DNA of 64,000 nt, taken from NCBI GenBank assembly GCA_049999725.1, contig JBNGIS010021928.1, positions 28,431-92,430 on the forward strand. Reading direction: 5' to 3'. Below the pieces are notes generated by a model. The model saw nothing but the letters and a program-made list of their open reading frames with translations, was not told the origin of the DNA and searched no databases. Below are positions 13,037-24,477 of the stretch, one piece after another (position 1 is the stretch's first letter; every line of letters starts with the position of its first letter). Both the position numbers and the translations under genes were made by a program. Source of the DNA: Haplomitrium mnioides (lineage: Eukaryota > Marchantiophyta > Haplomitriopsida > Calobryales).

Positions 13037-13496
13037 TGTAATAGTACAAATGTGATGTGGTGCTATTTACAAGAAAATAGAAAAGAGCAAAAGAAGTGGT
13101 AGAAGGTCATTTTTATGATTGAAATCAATTTAAGACTACTTTCTTTTGAAGTTACTTTTAAGGTTGAAGTGAGATAAGATTATTTGCCTTTGAAGTTACT
13201 TTCATAGAAATAAGATTAGATCACTTATAGGGTTGGAAATAGAAGTAACTAGCAAGTGATCACTTTTAGAATTGAAATCGGAAATGACTTGTAAGTAAAG
13301 GAAGGGGGATGACACCTTCTTCTCTTGTATGAATAGAAGGGCTTCATAGCCCCACTCTTCCTCTCAATTCGGTTTGGCTCTTTGATTGCTTGGTTTTGGC
13401 TTGTACTCTTGGCTTTCACTTGCTTATTGGTCTTGAGTTGTATAACTTTATTAGAGTTGTTGCTCATTTGGAATTTGGTCTTTAAGTTCTTTTACA
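13037..13496 (+). repeat. 3' LTR of chromovirus
   Basis: A 460-bp LTR with intact TG...CA ends. It is homologous to 8256-8738 with many substitutions and small indels, including loss of about 20 bp near CCACTCTTCCTCTC. Satellite resumes at 13497 with ccaat, the right target duplication. Confidence 0.9.
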
Positions 13497-16400
13497 CCAA
13501 TGGTGGCAACATGTGATCTCGAATGGCATAAACCCATGTAGCTTGCAAGAGAGTGGGGGAAATATGTGATCTTGAGTAGCATCAATAGCCAACCTCTAAG
13601 CTAATGGTGGTTGTATGTGATCTTGAGTGACATAAACACACTTAGCTTCTAAGACAATGGTGGCAAGTTGTGATCTTGAGTAGCATCAATAAACAAGCTC
13701 TAAGCTAATGGTGGTAGTATGCGAACTCAAGTGACATAACATACATAGCTCACAAGATAATGGTGACAATATGCAATCTTGAGTAACATCAATGCACAAG
13801 CTCTAAAGAAATGGTGGTAATATGAAATCTTGAGTGAGAAAAACACATATAGCTTCCATAACAATGGTGGTGGCAATGTGTGATCTCAAGTATTCTAAAC
13901 AAGCAAACTCTAGGCCAATGGTGGCAATAAGCTATATCGAGTGAGATAAACACACATGTGTTCTGATTAAGTGGTGGGTATATGCAATCTCAAGTAGCAT
14001 TAAGAAACAAGATCCAACATAATTGTGGCAATGTACAATCTTGAATGACATAAACACTTATAGGGTCTAATCTTGAATAACATCAGTACACAAACTCTAA
14101 GTCAATGGTGGCAATATGCGATCTCAAGTAAAATAAACACAATTAATTCCAAGACAATCATGGTGGCAATATGTGATTTTGATGAGCATCAATACACAAG
14201 CTCTAAGCAAGTGGTCTCGAATGATGTAAACACACAAAGCTTCTAAAAAAATGGTGGCAATATGCGATCTCAAGTAACATCAATGAGAAACCTCTAAGTC
14301 AATGGTGCTAATATGCGATCTAGAGTGACATAAACACACATAACTTCCAAGAAAATGGTGGCAATATGCGATGTCAAGTAACATGAATATATAAACTCTA
14401 AGCTAATGGTGGCAATATGCGATCTCAAGTGACAAAAACATACACATATTCTAAGTCAATGGTGGCAATATGCGATATTAAGTGACATAAACCCACATAG
14501 CGTCTAAGACAATGGTGGAAATATACATTCTCGAGTAGTGTCAATACACAAGCACTAAGCGAATGGTGGAAATATACGATCTAGAGTGACATAAACAAAA
14601 ATAGATTCCAAAACAATAGTGTCAATATGCAAGTTGGAGTAAACATCAATAAGAAAGCTCTAATCTAATGGTGGCAATATGCAATCTTGAGTGAAATAAA
14701 CACACATAGATTCCAAAACAATGGTGGCTATAAGCGATATCGACTACCATCAATGCACAAACTCTAAACCAACATTGATAATATGCAATCTTGAGTGATA
14801 GAAGCACATATGGCTTCTATAGAAATGGTGGCAATATGTGATCTCAAATAACATCAATTAACAAGCTTTAAACAAATGGTGGCAATGTGAAAATTTGAGT
14901 GAAATAAACACACATAGCTTCCAAGACAATAGTGGCAATATGTGATCTCAAGTAGCATGAATACACAAGCTATAACCTAATGGTGGCAATATGCAATTTT
15001 AAGAGCCCTAAAATAACATAGCTTCCAAGACAATGGTGGCAATATGTGATCTCAAGTAGCATCAATGCAAAAGCTCCAAGCCAATGGTGGCAATATGCGA
15101 TTTTGAGTGACATAAACCCACATAAGTTACAAGATAGTGGTAGAAATATGTGATCTTGAGTAGCATCAATAACCAACCTCTAAGCCAACAATGACAATGT
15201 GCAAAGTTGAGTGACACAAACACGTATAGCTTCTAAGACAGAGGTGGTAATATGCAATCTGGAGTGGCATCAATATACAAGCTCTAAGCAAATGGTGGAA
15301 ATATGTGATCTTGAAGGATATAAACACACATGGCTCACAAGAAAGTCGTGGCAATATACGATCTCAAGTAACATCAATACACAAGTTCTAAGAAAATGGT
15401 GGCAATATGCAATCTTGAGTGACATAAACATATACAACATCTATAACAAACGTAGCAATATGTGATCTCGAGTAACATCAACAAGAAAGCTCTAAACCAA
15501 TGGTGGCAATAGATGTTATTGAGTGATGTAAAGACATATAGCTTTCAAGACAATGATGAGCATATGTGATCTTGATTAACATTAAGAAACCAGCTCCAAG
15601 CCAATTGTTGCAATATGTGATCTCAAGTGATATAGACACATATAGCTTCCAAGAAAATGTTGGCAATATGTGATCTCAAATAACATCAATGCATAAGCTC
15701 AAAGCTGATGGTGGAAATATGCAATCTCAAGTAACATAAACACGCATAGCTTCCAAGACAATGGTGAAAATATGTGATCTTGAATAGCATCAATATACAA
15801 GCTCTAAGCCAATGGCGGTAATATGAGATCTTGAGTGACGTAGACACATATAACTCACAAGAAAATGGTGGCAATATGTGATCTCGAGTATCATCAATAC
15901 ACAAGCTCTAACACAATGGTGGCAATATGCGATCTCAAGTGATGTAAACATATATAGTACCTATAACAAAGGTGACAATATGCGATCTCGAGTAACATCA
16001 ACAAGCAAGCTCTAAGCCAATGGTGGCAATAAGCAATATTGAGTGACATAAACACCCATAACTTCCAAGGCAATGGTGGGCCTATGCGCGCTCGATTAGC
16101 ATTAAGAAACAAACTTCAAGCCAATTGTTGCAATATGCAAAATTAAGTGATATAAACACATCTAGCTCCTCAAAAAAATATCTTCCAAGACAGTGGTGAA
16201 AATATGTGATCTTGATGAGCATTAATGCACAAACTCTAAGCTAATGGTAGCAATATGAAATCTGGAGTGACATAAACATACATAGCTCACAAAATAGTGA
16301 TCGGAATATGCAATCTTGAGTAGCATCATTAAGCAGCCTCTAAGCCAATAGTAGCAATTTGCAATCTAGAGTGATGTAAACACGCATAACTTCTAAGACA

Positions 16401-16949
16401 ATGGTGGCAATATGCGATCTTAAGTAACATCAACAAGCAAGCTCTAAGCCAATGGTGGCAACAAGTGATATCAAGCAACATAAACACACATAACTTCCAA
16501 GACCATTAATGGTTGGCATATGCAATCTTGAGTAGCATTAATAAACAAGCTCTAAGCCTATTAAGGCAATATGTGAGCTCAAGTAACATAAACACATATA
16601 GCTTCCAAAAAAACAGTGGCAATATCATATCTTAAATAACATTAATACACAAGCTCTAAGCCAATCGTGGCAATATGAGATCTCAAGTAAAATAAACACA
16701 AATAGCTTCCAAGATAATGGTGGCAATATGTGATCTCGATAAGCGTCAACACAAAAGCTCTAAGGAAATGGTGGCAATATAGGATCTTGAGTGATAAACA
16801 TATGCAAAGCTTCCAAGACAATTGTGGCTATATGCAATCTTGAGTAACACCAATAAGCAACCTTTAAACCAATTGTGGCAATATGTGATGCACACACACA
16901 CACACGCACACACTTTCCAACGCAAATGGTAGTAATATACGATCTCAAG
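13497..16949. repeat. Satellite array, domain II, right part
   Basis: The continuation of the 104-bp dimer satellite after the chromovirus. It contains the same alternating 51/53-bp units (CTCGAGTAGCATCAATACAC and CTCAAGTGACATAAACACAC). It ends at about 16949 in ATCTCAAGTAGCATTG, where unrelated sequence begins. No gene is seen. Confidence 0.9.
16887..16914. repeat. (CA)n microsatellite inside the satellite
   Basis: About 13 CA dinucleotides with one CG interruption replace the usual ACATAAACACACAT segment of a satellite unit. This is probably a local expansion of the CACACA already present in the unit. Confidence 0.85.
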
Positions 16950-17263
16950 TAGCATTGTTTCACAGAGATGGAGAGTATAGGGGGAGGAACTCTTTCATTG
17001 CAGTGAATGGGTTAGAGCAACTTTGTTGAGGGACTATCTCTTTAGTATAGTGGCAAATATTCTTAGATTGTTCTTGTAGAATAGCGCCAATCAGTTTGCA
17101 AGGTGCATGTATGGAAGGAGCAAGGAAAACACTGGTGGTGAGTATTCGTGTGGGCAACAAGTTTGAGGCAAGAATAGTACCCACTGACAATAGGGACTAC
17201 AAGATCAAAAATGTCAAAGGGTTCCACTAACATACTAAGAGAATGTGAGAATGTTCATGCATA
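16950..17263. other. Unassigned spacer between satellite and transposon
   Basis: About 310 bp that match neither the satellite nor the transposons in this window. A minus-strand frame of 76 codons (17190-16960) is open, but I do not recognise the peptide. It could be a fragment of another element or of a host gene. Confidence 0.4.
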
Positions 17264-17640
17264 ACAACTACTACTTTGAAGCAGAAACCTCTACTGGGTT
17301 CATATTTCATTTTTTTGCTCTCAAAAACTAAATTTGAAATTTTAGCATCCTAAATCATGATTTTGACGCTAGTAATACTCATTTGTAAAACAAATTGTAA
17401 TTTTATATATTAAAATTTCTTATTTGAAGTTCACAATGCATTCAAAACAAATCTTCTTATGAAAATATTATCAATTTTTCTTTTTTAATTTCTTCTTTGA
17501 AAAGCACGAGCATCATTGAACAAAAAATATATAAAATGTAAACCACATTTGTTGTTAAATATTTTCAAAACTAACCATGATATTATTAATTTCAAAAATT
17601 GATGAAAGCAATCAAATTTTGTCAGAATTTTGTCATAAAC
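17264..17640. repeat. Gene-A-side terminal region (type X end) of element 1
   Basis: The terminal motif, then CTCTCAAAAACTAAATTTG, a GCTAGTAATACTCATTTG segment and a TCAAAAGC.TGAGCAT segment. The same series occurs at 38456-38700 (same orientation) and, reverse-complemented, at 36960-37350 and 46860-47239. This identifies it as the end of the element next to gene A. Confidence 0.8.
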
Positions 17641-17649
17641 GCATATGAA

Positions 17650-18015
17650 CTTTGAACCATAGTCTTAAAGCTTATGCATGTAGAGACTGTCAAAGCAACT
17701 TTGCAGTTGGAATGCTAAAGCTCATACACGCATGGAATGTTGAGGCTATCACGTGCATGAACTTTGAACTAGAACCCAAATGTGTAGGCACAAGAGGATT
17801 GTTGAAGCGAAGTTGTGAAAAGACTGCTAAAACCAAGGCACACTTGGACAAATGAAGCCAACGTGAGCTTGAATAATTGAAACCCATGTTTGCATGGATA
17901 GCTGAAGCCTGCGTAAGCTTGAACAACTAAAGCCTATGTGCCTATAAACAATTGAAGCCCAAGCAAGCTTGAACAACTAAACCCAATGCGTATGGACAAA
18001 TGAAGCCCAAGCGAG
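17650..18015. repeat. Subterminal palindromic repeat array (element 1, X side)
   Basis: Degenerate repeats of about 30 bp of the type GAAGCCYATGCGCGTATGG followed by ACAACT. Many copies have lost the palindrome centre. The array lies between the terminal region and the 3' end of gene A. Confidence 0.7.
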
Positions 18016-20460
18016 CACGGAATGCTGAGTAATTGAACCCAAGGACCTTCCATGCAACCATAGACCTTGTTGTTAATTTTAATGAAAAAAATGTTTTTTT
18101 CAAAAATAATTTTGCAAAAGAAATTGAATCGTGAAGAAAATACTTAAATTGGATTTAGAATGCAACAAGAAAAAAGAGAAATCAAATAATATTTTGTGAG
18201 AAAATACTTTACTATATACAAAAATAACATTAGTGTGATGTTGCGACCCTATCCTCTTCAAGAGGAGCAATCTCATCTAAATCTAATGATTGAGAAGCTT
18301 CAGCATCTGCAGCTTCAAGAGAGTCATGTCGAGACTTTCCAGCCTTGGAAATTGCAACAGAATCACCAGATGCACCTACAGTACTAGAAGGAACACGCTC
18401 CTTATAGTACACATATACTATCTGCAACTCGATCACAAAGAATGGCAAAGAAGCCATCGTCAAAACTCTCTAGGGAATATAAATAGATTGATGTCTATCA
18501 TATTCCATTGCAATACAATTTCGTATCAACTTTAAAGCACAAACAAGGCCTAAGTTAGACCCAAAGCAAAGATTTTAAATTCAATCTTGCTCTCTTGTTA
18601 AATAGTCAATGAAAAATTTATACAAAGGCTGAGGCTTTCGGTAAACATTCACAAGAGCATCATCTCTTGGATGTTTTAGCTTTGCCGACATAGCCAGGCA
18701 GCTAAATACACTTTGCATGATTTGCTAAGGTTGTTGGTTTGCATCACCCGATTGCAAATTGAAGAGCCTCATGCTCTACTTGCCCTTCTTCATCCAATAG
18801 CCCACAGTCTAGTACTCATGGGCATAGGCAATTTTAAAACCACCCGAATGATGAATAATAGGGAATCATTAACAGACCTATAGTAAATCCTTAACGAGCC
18901 CATGCCCATATTTATTAATTGATTCAAGGGGACACATAGTAGTTAATAGGATATGTTTTCTAAATGCAGAGGGAATACTACGCCACATAGAGGGATGAGC
19001 AATGACAACACATCACATCACTGTGCAATGGAATGTCAAGAGTAGTGGAGTAAAGAAGGAAGAGAAAGCTCTCCCCACACAATGGCCTCCATAAAGACTC
19101 ATCGTACACTTTTTCAGTTGCTTTATGAGGAGCTTTACAAGTTTCCAAGAGCAAAACGCCAAGATGTTGATCATGGTTCAAATGTATAGTGCATAGATAG
19201 GACCACATCCTTCACGAATTCCGCATTGACATCAACAACAATGCTTGGCACTGTTAAGGCAAGGTAGAAATACAAGGAGCAAAGGTAGATTGCAGAGAGC
19301 ATACAAAGATGTATTAGAAACTAGCAACACGTCAGGTTTAGTTCAGAGCATCAAATTGTTAAGGTTGTGAGGGAGTTAATATTCAAAAGTTTCTTTTCCT
19401 GATCCCTTGCCTCTCTTCTCCTTGTCATTTGTCTTCAAACACACAAACATACAAGCCCTTATTTGATAATGAAGTGCACGTAGTCAAGTGAACCACTATC
19501 CTGCATCAGCACAAAGCATCTAGCAAAAGCACAAAGTATATCCATTTTGCTGCAGCACTCAAGTAGCAACAAAGAAAACCAATCAACACAAAGCATCCAA
19601 CATCAACACGAAGCATGTCCATTTTGTTGCAGCATTCAAAGGGGCAACAGAGAAAACCAATTAGAAGCCTCCATTCTATATTAATTGAATCAATTTAAGT
19701 AATAAATGGGGTATGGGCCTGTTAACAATTTACTATGGGCCTATTAACAATTCTCTATTACTTTTGTCTCTATAGTAACCAAAGAAAACACATGAGATAA
19801 ACAAAATTAAGTGAAGGAAAATAAAAGTAAACAAACTATTAGTAGAAAAATCAAAATACAACTTGCCTTATGTAGTGGTTGATTGCACAATAAACCTCCA
19901 GTAAAGCATCCTCGACAATGCTAAACTATTGCAAAGAGTGGATAATTACAAAAGACCAAAACTCGGAAGTAGTAACTATCGCAAAAGAAGAAACCATATA
20001 AAAAATATCATCTTTCAAAAAGCATTATGAATCATCATGCTTACATTCTTTAAGGTTATAACCACAAGGAATATCAGCAATAACTAAAGTGAAACATCTT
20101 GGTTTCACTAGACCCTACAGCTGTTGAGCATTAGACTCCCCGTGGACTTGATAATATGCTACGTTGAGTCCATCGATATAGAACATTAAGTCCTCATCTT
20201 GCTCATCAAACCCTCCTTTGGTTGGAAGGGCATCATCTTCATTTAATTGTCTTGCCTTCCACTCTCTTGGTTTCTGGAAGTGGAGCAGAAAAGCATGGGT
20301 AGGAGACAAGAGTTGGGGATTGATCTTCACCATCAGGGGCTTCTTCGACCCCCAATTTCTTTCGACCTTTACCAGCGCCGTCAATATTTTGGCTAGATGT
20401 CGTTTGAATGTTTTTTCGCCCTATAAAAAAAAATTGAGTAATTGACAAGGAGAGACTAAG

Positions 20461-20700
20461 TTGCCATACAAGCATGGACTCACAAGTCTATGCGCACATG
20501 TACTCAAGAGTCCTTAAGTGCAATGACTCGAGAGTCTAGGTGAACATAAACTCTCAAGTTCCTGCGCACCTAGACTCTTGAGTTCACGCGAGGTTGGACT
20601 CAAGAGTCCTTGTGTGATTGGACTCTCGAGTCCATATGCACATGGACTCTCAAGAGTCCATGCGCGGATGGACTTGAGAATCGATGCAAGGCAAGCTGAA
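20461..20700. repeat. Palindromic repeat array in gene A intron 2 (copy 1)
   Basis: About nine degenerate units of 25-30 bp, such as GACTCTCGAGTCCATATGCA and GAGTCCATGCGCGGATGGAC. It lies in the intron between the ParB exon and the methyltransferase exon. The same intron of copy 2 carries an equivalent array (34920-35110). Confidence 0.85.
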
Positions 20701-22217
20701 ATTAATCTACGAGTCAGAATTGAAAAAAAGAAAAAACACTTACCAACAATTTCTTGAAACTTGAATAAAACGATAACATCTTGGACTCTTCGGTGTAGAT
20801 GGGATACTCCATCCTTGCTTCTTCTTATGTTTTGCAATACACCTCCAAGCAAAAAGACTTGACCATCACCGCCAAAACCTTATGTGTCTCCAATTTGCGA
20901 GACATATCTATGATCGATAGCTCTCCAACTTCAACACATTTCAAAACAGAGATTTTGATTTCATCAAGAAGACTCTGAAAAGACCTCCAAGGTGTCCTCG
21001 TCACATCCTCCATTCTCAAAGAGCCTTTGGCATTTGGCTTTTGGCCCTTGACGGTGTTCTTCTCCCACATTGAAAATATGCTCTGTTGTAAATCCTAGAG
21101 CTCACCACTTTGAAATGCAAGTTGGAACCAATTGTCTTGAGAAGTGACCATCTTCTCAAGAGTCGACTTTGGCTTAATCTCTAGAGTCTCCAGTACTAAC
21201 TCTCTTTTAATTTATGGGATGAAACCATCCCACTCTCTATGAACCTCTGATGCCAATATTCAACCTTTTGAATTGAGGTCATTTCCACATTGTATCTTTG
21301 GTCATAATTGTCATCAGTTGCAAAAATACAAGCCTTTGTTGGAGTGAGACCCATGTACATATATCAGTTGCACAGTGATAAAATTGGATTCTTTGCTCCA
21401 TATTTTGTGACTAAAAGCTGCCTTGCGGCAGCGCTGTGATTGGCTTTTGCAATCTTGTACCTATACTTATACGGGTTCCTCACATCGAACTCTTACTTAT
21501 CCTTTAACCTGCACTTCAGGTCCACAATTACAATAAAAAGAATTTGTGCACATATTTATTGGTGAGCATTTTGTGTGCAAGAAGCTCAACAAAGTCCTCA
21601 TTCAACACCTTAATCTAGAATAGCCCCCAGTTGTCGATTCTAGGTTTTGGAAGGTTTAAATTCTCTAGTCGAATTGTAATGGTTTCCTCTCGGACTCTGC
21701 ACCACTGGATTGCAAACTCTTGAATTTTATTCTTATCTTCTTCAGACACTTTCTAAGGGTCCACCTGCTCACGTTCCTAAAAGGTTTGCATCCCCTTGTA
21801 AGATTGTATTGTTGTTCTTGATGTAGGAGCCTTTACAAGATCCGGCTCTACTTCCTCCTCTGAGTTGCTCGGAGTTAAAGACAAAAGGGCTAAAGAAAAT
21901 GACCTTGATGGAGATGGGGAGGGTGTTGGCTCCACCTCAATAACTCGTGTCACAACATGCTTCTTCTTTGGGATGACATGTTTCCTATTTTTTGGATCCT
22001 TGACTAGATCTATTACCCTTCTCTTTCTGGCAGTTGAAGGTCTTGTTGTTGTTGTTGCTAACATTTTTGCCGCGCTTGGATGCGGCACTAGTTGCGCAAT
22101 ATGAACTTCCTACTTGGGCTTCAGAAATTTGATGCTAATGGCCATCTTGATGAAGTCTTATTCGATGTGCTTCATGTCCAACTAGAGACCAACGACGTCT
22201 GCCAAATACTGAGTGAA

Positions 22218-22242
22218 CTGAAAAAAAAAAAAAAAAAAAAAA
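22218..22242. repeat. Poly-A tract (poly-T on the gene strand)
   Basis: About 24 A residues. On the minus strand this is the pyrimidine tract directly before the gene A exon 2 acceptor (CAG then TTCACTCAGTATTTGG). Confidence 0.8.
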
Positions 22243-22309
22243 ACAATCAAACATGTTAGACAAAAAATCTCCATATGTTTATAAGGAGCTAAAATGTACT
22301 AAGCTAAAA

Positions 22310-22475
22310 AAGACTTGGGAGTCCCTGCGCAAATAGACTCTCGAGTCCATACGTACATGCATAGCAGAGTTCATTTGCACAATGACTCTGAAGTTCTTAC
22401 GCGCAGGCACTACACAGTTCATGTGCCCATGGACTAGGGAGTCGATGCACGCATTGAGTTTTGAGTCAATGCAAA
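22310..22475. repeat. Palindromic repeat array in gene A intron 1 (copy 1)
   Basis: Units such as GACTCTCGAGTCCATACGTA and CATGTGCCCATGGAC with a period of about 25-30 bp, in the intron after exon 1. The equivalent intron in copy 2 has 31125-31460. Confidence 0.8.
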
Positions 22476-22993
22476 AAAAAAAAAAAAAACAAAATGAAGA
22501 AAAGTTTTGAGATCTTACCTTGTGGTTGTCCTTAGCCGACTATAGATGCTTGGTGAAGATGTCCCTCTGGTTCATCTCCGAAAAGCAAAATCGTTTGCGA
22601 GAGGTCTTGTATAGGGTAATGCTTTCCAATAACTGCACAAGCAACCCAATGTTGGCTCATTGCCCCTCTCTAATCATGGTTATTTGGACCAAAAGACCCA
22701 AGTTATATTTTTCACCTTCACCAACAAAAAGGTAAAGGTGTTGATCTATATCTTTCATGGGTCCACAATTAAATAGCCACTCCGAGTCTAATTTTTCTGG
22801 CTTTAGAACCTTAAAAATGTCCAAATACCTATAAGGCTTTGGTTGATCAGGTTTGGGAACATTGACCATCAAAGATTGTAATGGGAGCATTGATTGTGAT
22901 GCCATTTTCCTGAAAGTAAAAACGAGTAGAATTTGAAGGCAAAAATTTGACAAACAAAAGTTCACAAAAAAAAATGGCTGAAAATGGCAAAAT

Positions 22994-23093
22994 NNNNNNN
23001 NNNNNNNNNNNNNNNNNNNNNNNNNNNNNNNNNNNNNNNNNNNNNNNNNNNNNNNNNNNNNNNNNNNNNNNNNNNNNNNNNNNNNNNNNNNNN
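22994..23093. other. Assembly gap (100 N)
   Basis: Exactly 100 N, which usually marks a gap of unknown size. It lies between gene A and gene B of element 1, in the putative bidirectional promoter region. Confidence 0.95.
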
Positions 23094-23530
23094 ACTCACA
23101 AAAATAGAAAGAAACTTTCCATTGTCGCTCTTTTTATACCTAAATCTCAAAAAATGTGTTTTCCTGCAAAAAAAATGGTTCGTTGAGCTCTTAACGCATA
23201 GGTTTGCATGGTGCAAAAAAAAGTTAGTATATAAAGCATTGCTTTTTTTCGTCTTTCCAAATTTTTTTAAAAAAATTCTTCACAAAAAGTTTACAATTTT
23301 GTCGTTTTGCAAAATTGTCTTTAAAAACACTTATTTTAGGTAGGTCATTAGAGGTTGACAATATTTGTTAAAATAGTTTCTTCAAATAGTTGATTTTTTA
23401 GCAAGCTTTATCAATAGCTAGAGTTTTTAAAAGCAAGAAGAGGTTCGAATTCCAAGATTCATAATCACAAAAAAATGTTGCTTTTGACCGGTAGCTAGAG
23501 ATTTGTTCAAAGTGCAATCGTTTGGAGGTA
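23094..23530. promoter_or_regulatory. Divergent intergenic/promoter region of element 1 (right part)
   Basis: About 440 bp between the gap and gene B, matching in inverted orientation the region 30200-30640 of element 2 (for example TTGACAATATTTGTTAAAAT and TTTTTGCAAAAC/GTTTTGCAAAA-like stretches). Both genes start here and run apart, so a shared promoter is the natural reading. TATA-like A/T-rich words such as TATATAAAGCATTGC at 23228 are present. No start site is proved. Confidence 0.5.
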
Positions 23531-24472
23531 ATGGATGGACTACCCAAAGCGCCAAATGTGATGGCGAGTAAATTGGGAAAAAGATACCTTGTGTTGAATC
23601 AGATAGCTCTGCCCGGGAAGATCGAGAAGGTGAACTCTATGCGCAAATAGGATCAAGGATTGAACCCTATGAGCGCATAGGGTCAAAGAGTGAACCCAAT
23701 GCACACATAGGATTAAGGAGTGAACAACTTGTGTGCAAAAGATCAAAGAGAGAACCCACTACTCGCAGAAAATTGAAGACACAACCTTCTCCACGCACAA
23801 GATCTTTGTTGCCGGTCAAGCGGTCAAAGTTGAAACTTTCCTTTGACTACTCCATTAGATCAACAAAAAGTTGTTCAACTCATAAATTCCAGACGGTTGT
23901 GGACCTTTCTTCATCCTCATCTAATGAAGATCTCAAAATTCAAGATCAAAATGTGTTTTTCCAAAGAAAAGAAAACATAGAATCATTGAACAATTTCAAT
24001 TTTGGAGATGAATCACTGGCCCTAATAGCACCACTCAAACAATGAGTGATTTCAATTCAAGGTGGATCTTGCAATAAGAGAAGAAAATCTGAAACAAATC
24101 AAAATCTTTTGGAGGAATCTTCAGACAAAAATTTGGGAAATGATTATAGCAGAGAGTCTCAATCAATCAATATTTCATTGGAGTTTTTGCCAAGGGCGCC
24201 GATTATGTTATAAAAAACATTTCCTAATGTTCAAGATATTGATGAAGATTTTGTTTCATCATGGTGAAGTTCTTTCAATCCTCAAGAAGGACTTCATCCT
24301 TCAAAAACTTATTGCAAAAGAACAAACAATGTTTATGATGATGATCAAGATCTTTAGGACGATGAATTATCTCCAATTGCTAGATTCCCCTACGAACCGA
24401 ATCAACCAGCACAACATAAGAATTCTTTGTTTGGGCCAAAACCCAAATAGGTAAATACCTTATGTAAAAAAC
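23531..24472 (+). pseudogene. Gene B, copy 1, 5' part (transposase-like)
   Basis: The frame starts at ATG 23531 (MDGLPKAPNVMAS) and, after a frameshift, runs through Arg/Ser-rich repeats of the type EPYERIGSKS encoded by palindromic DNA (23630-23765), then SKLKLSFDYS, a Ser-rich stretch, and GFNFGDE/NFGDES-like words. It matches 30178-29260 on the minus strand. The copy ends at 24472 in GGTAAATACCTTATGTAAAA, where element 2 begins. The rest of the exon is at 37451-38112. The N-terminal third has no domain I recognise. Confidence 0.68.
23630..23765. repeat. Palindromic repeats inside the gene B coding exon (copy 1)
   Basis: Four or five 27-30 bp units such as GAACCCTATGAGCGCATAGG. They are in frame and encode a 9-10 residue repeat (EPY..IGSKS). 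The counterpart in copy 2 is 29945-30080. Confidence 0.8.
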
Positions 24473-24477
24473 AGACT

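Larger units (their letters stand above)
8256..13496 (+). mobile_element. Ty3/gypsy chromovirus inserted in the satellite
   Basis: A 5.24-kb LTR retrotransposon with a complete structural outline: two LTRs, a PBS matching initiator tRNA-Met, gag, protease, RT, RNase H, integrase, a C-terminal chromodomain, a polypurine tract, and a 5-bp target duplication (tcaat at 8251-8255, ccaat at 13497-13501). The order protease-RT-RNase H-integrase defines Ty3/gypsy. The chromodomain and compact size fit plant chromoviruses; a Reina-like clade is possible but not proved. All domains carry stops or frameshifts, and by eye the LTRs differ at many sites, so the copy is old and inactive. Confidence 0.93.
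18230..22905 (-). pseudogene. Gene A, copy 1: ParB-like/DNA methyltransferase protein
   Basis: Four exons can be followed on the minus strand. Exon 1 is 22905-22521 (MASQSMLPLQ start, donor GTAAGATCTC). Exon 2 runs from the acceptor after a T-rich tract at about 22218 to 20744 and carries a basic Ser/Thr linker and the ParB-like region (NHSAAARQLL at about 21440). Exon 3 is 20420-19870 with motif IV degraded to DIPCGYN. Exon 4 (about 18870-18230) has a badly decayed motif I (NLCFGSNLGLVCALKL) and an acidic tail. Exon 3 seems to end at a GC donor. Stops and frameshifts occur throughout. The ancestral role is inferred as DNA binding plus amino-methylation of DNA in the nucleus. It is the mirror image of copy 2 at 30737-36531. 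Confidence 0.72.

Noticed and set aside
16960-17190. Possible host gene fragment in the spacer
   Set aside because: A 76-codon frame without a recognised domain or conserved neighbours. Kept only as unassigned sequence.
18978-19208. Separate gene on the minus strand
   Set aside because: It lies in the intron/exon 4 region of the decayed gene A copy 1 and has no independent support.
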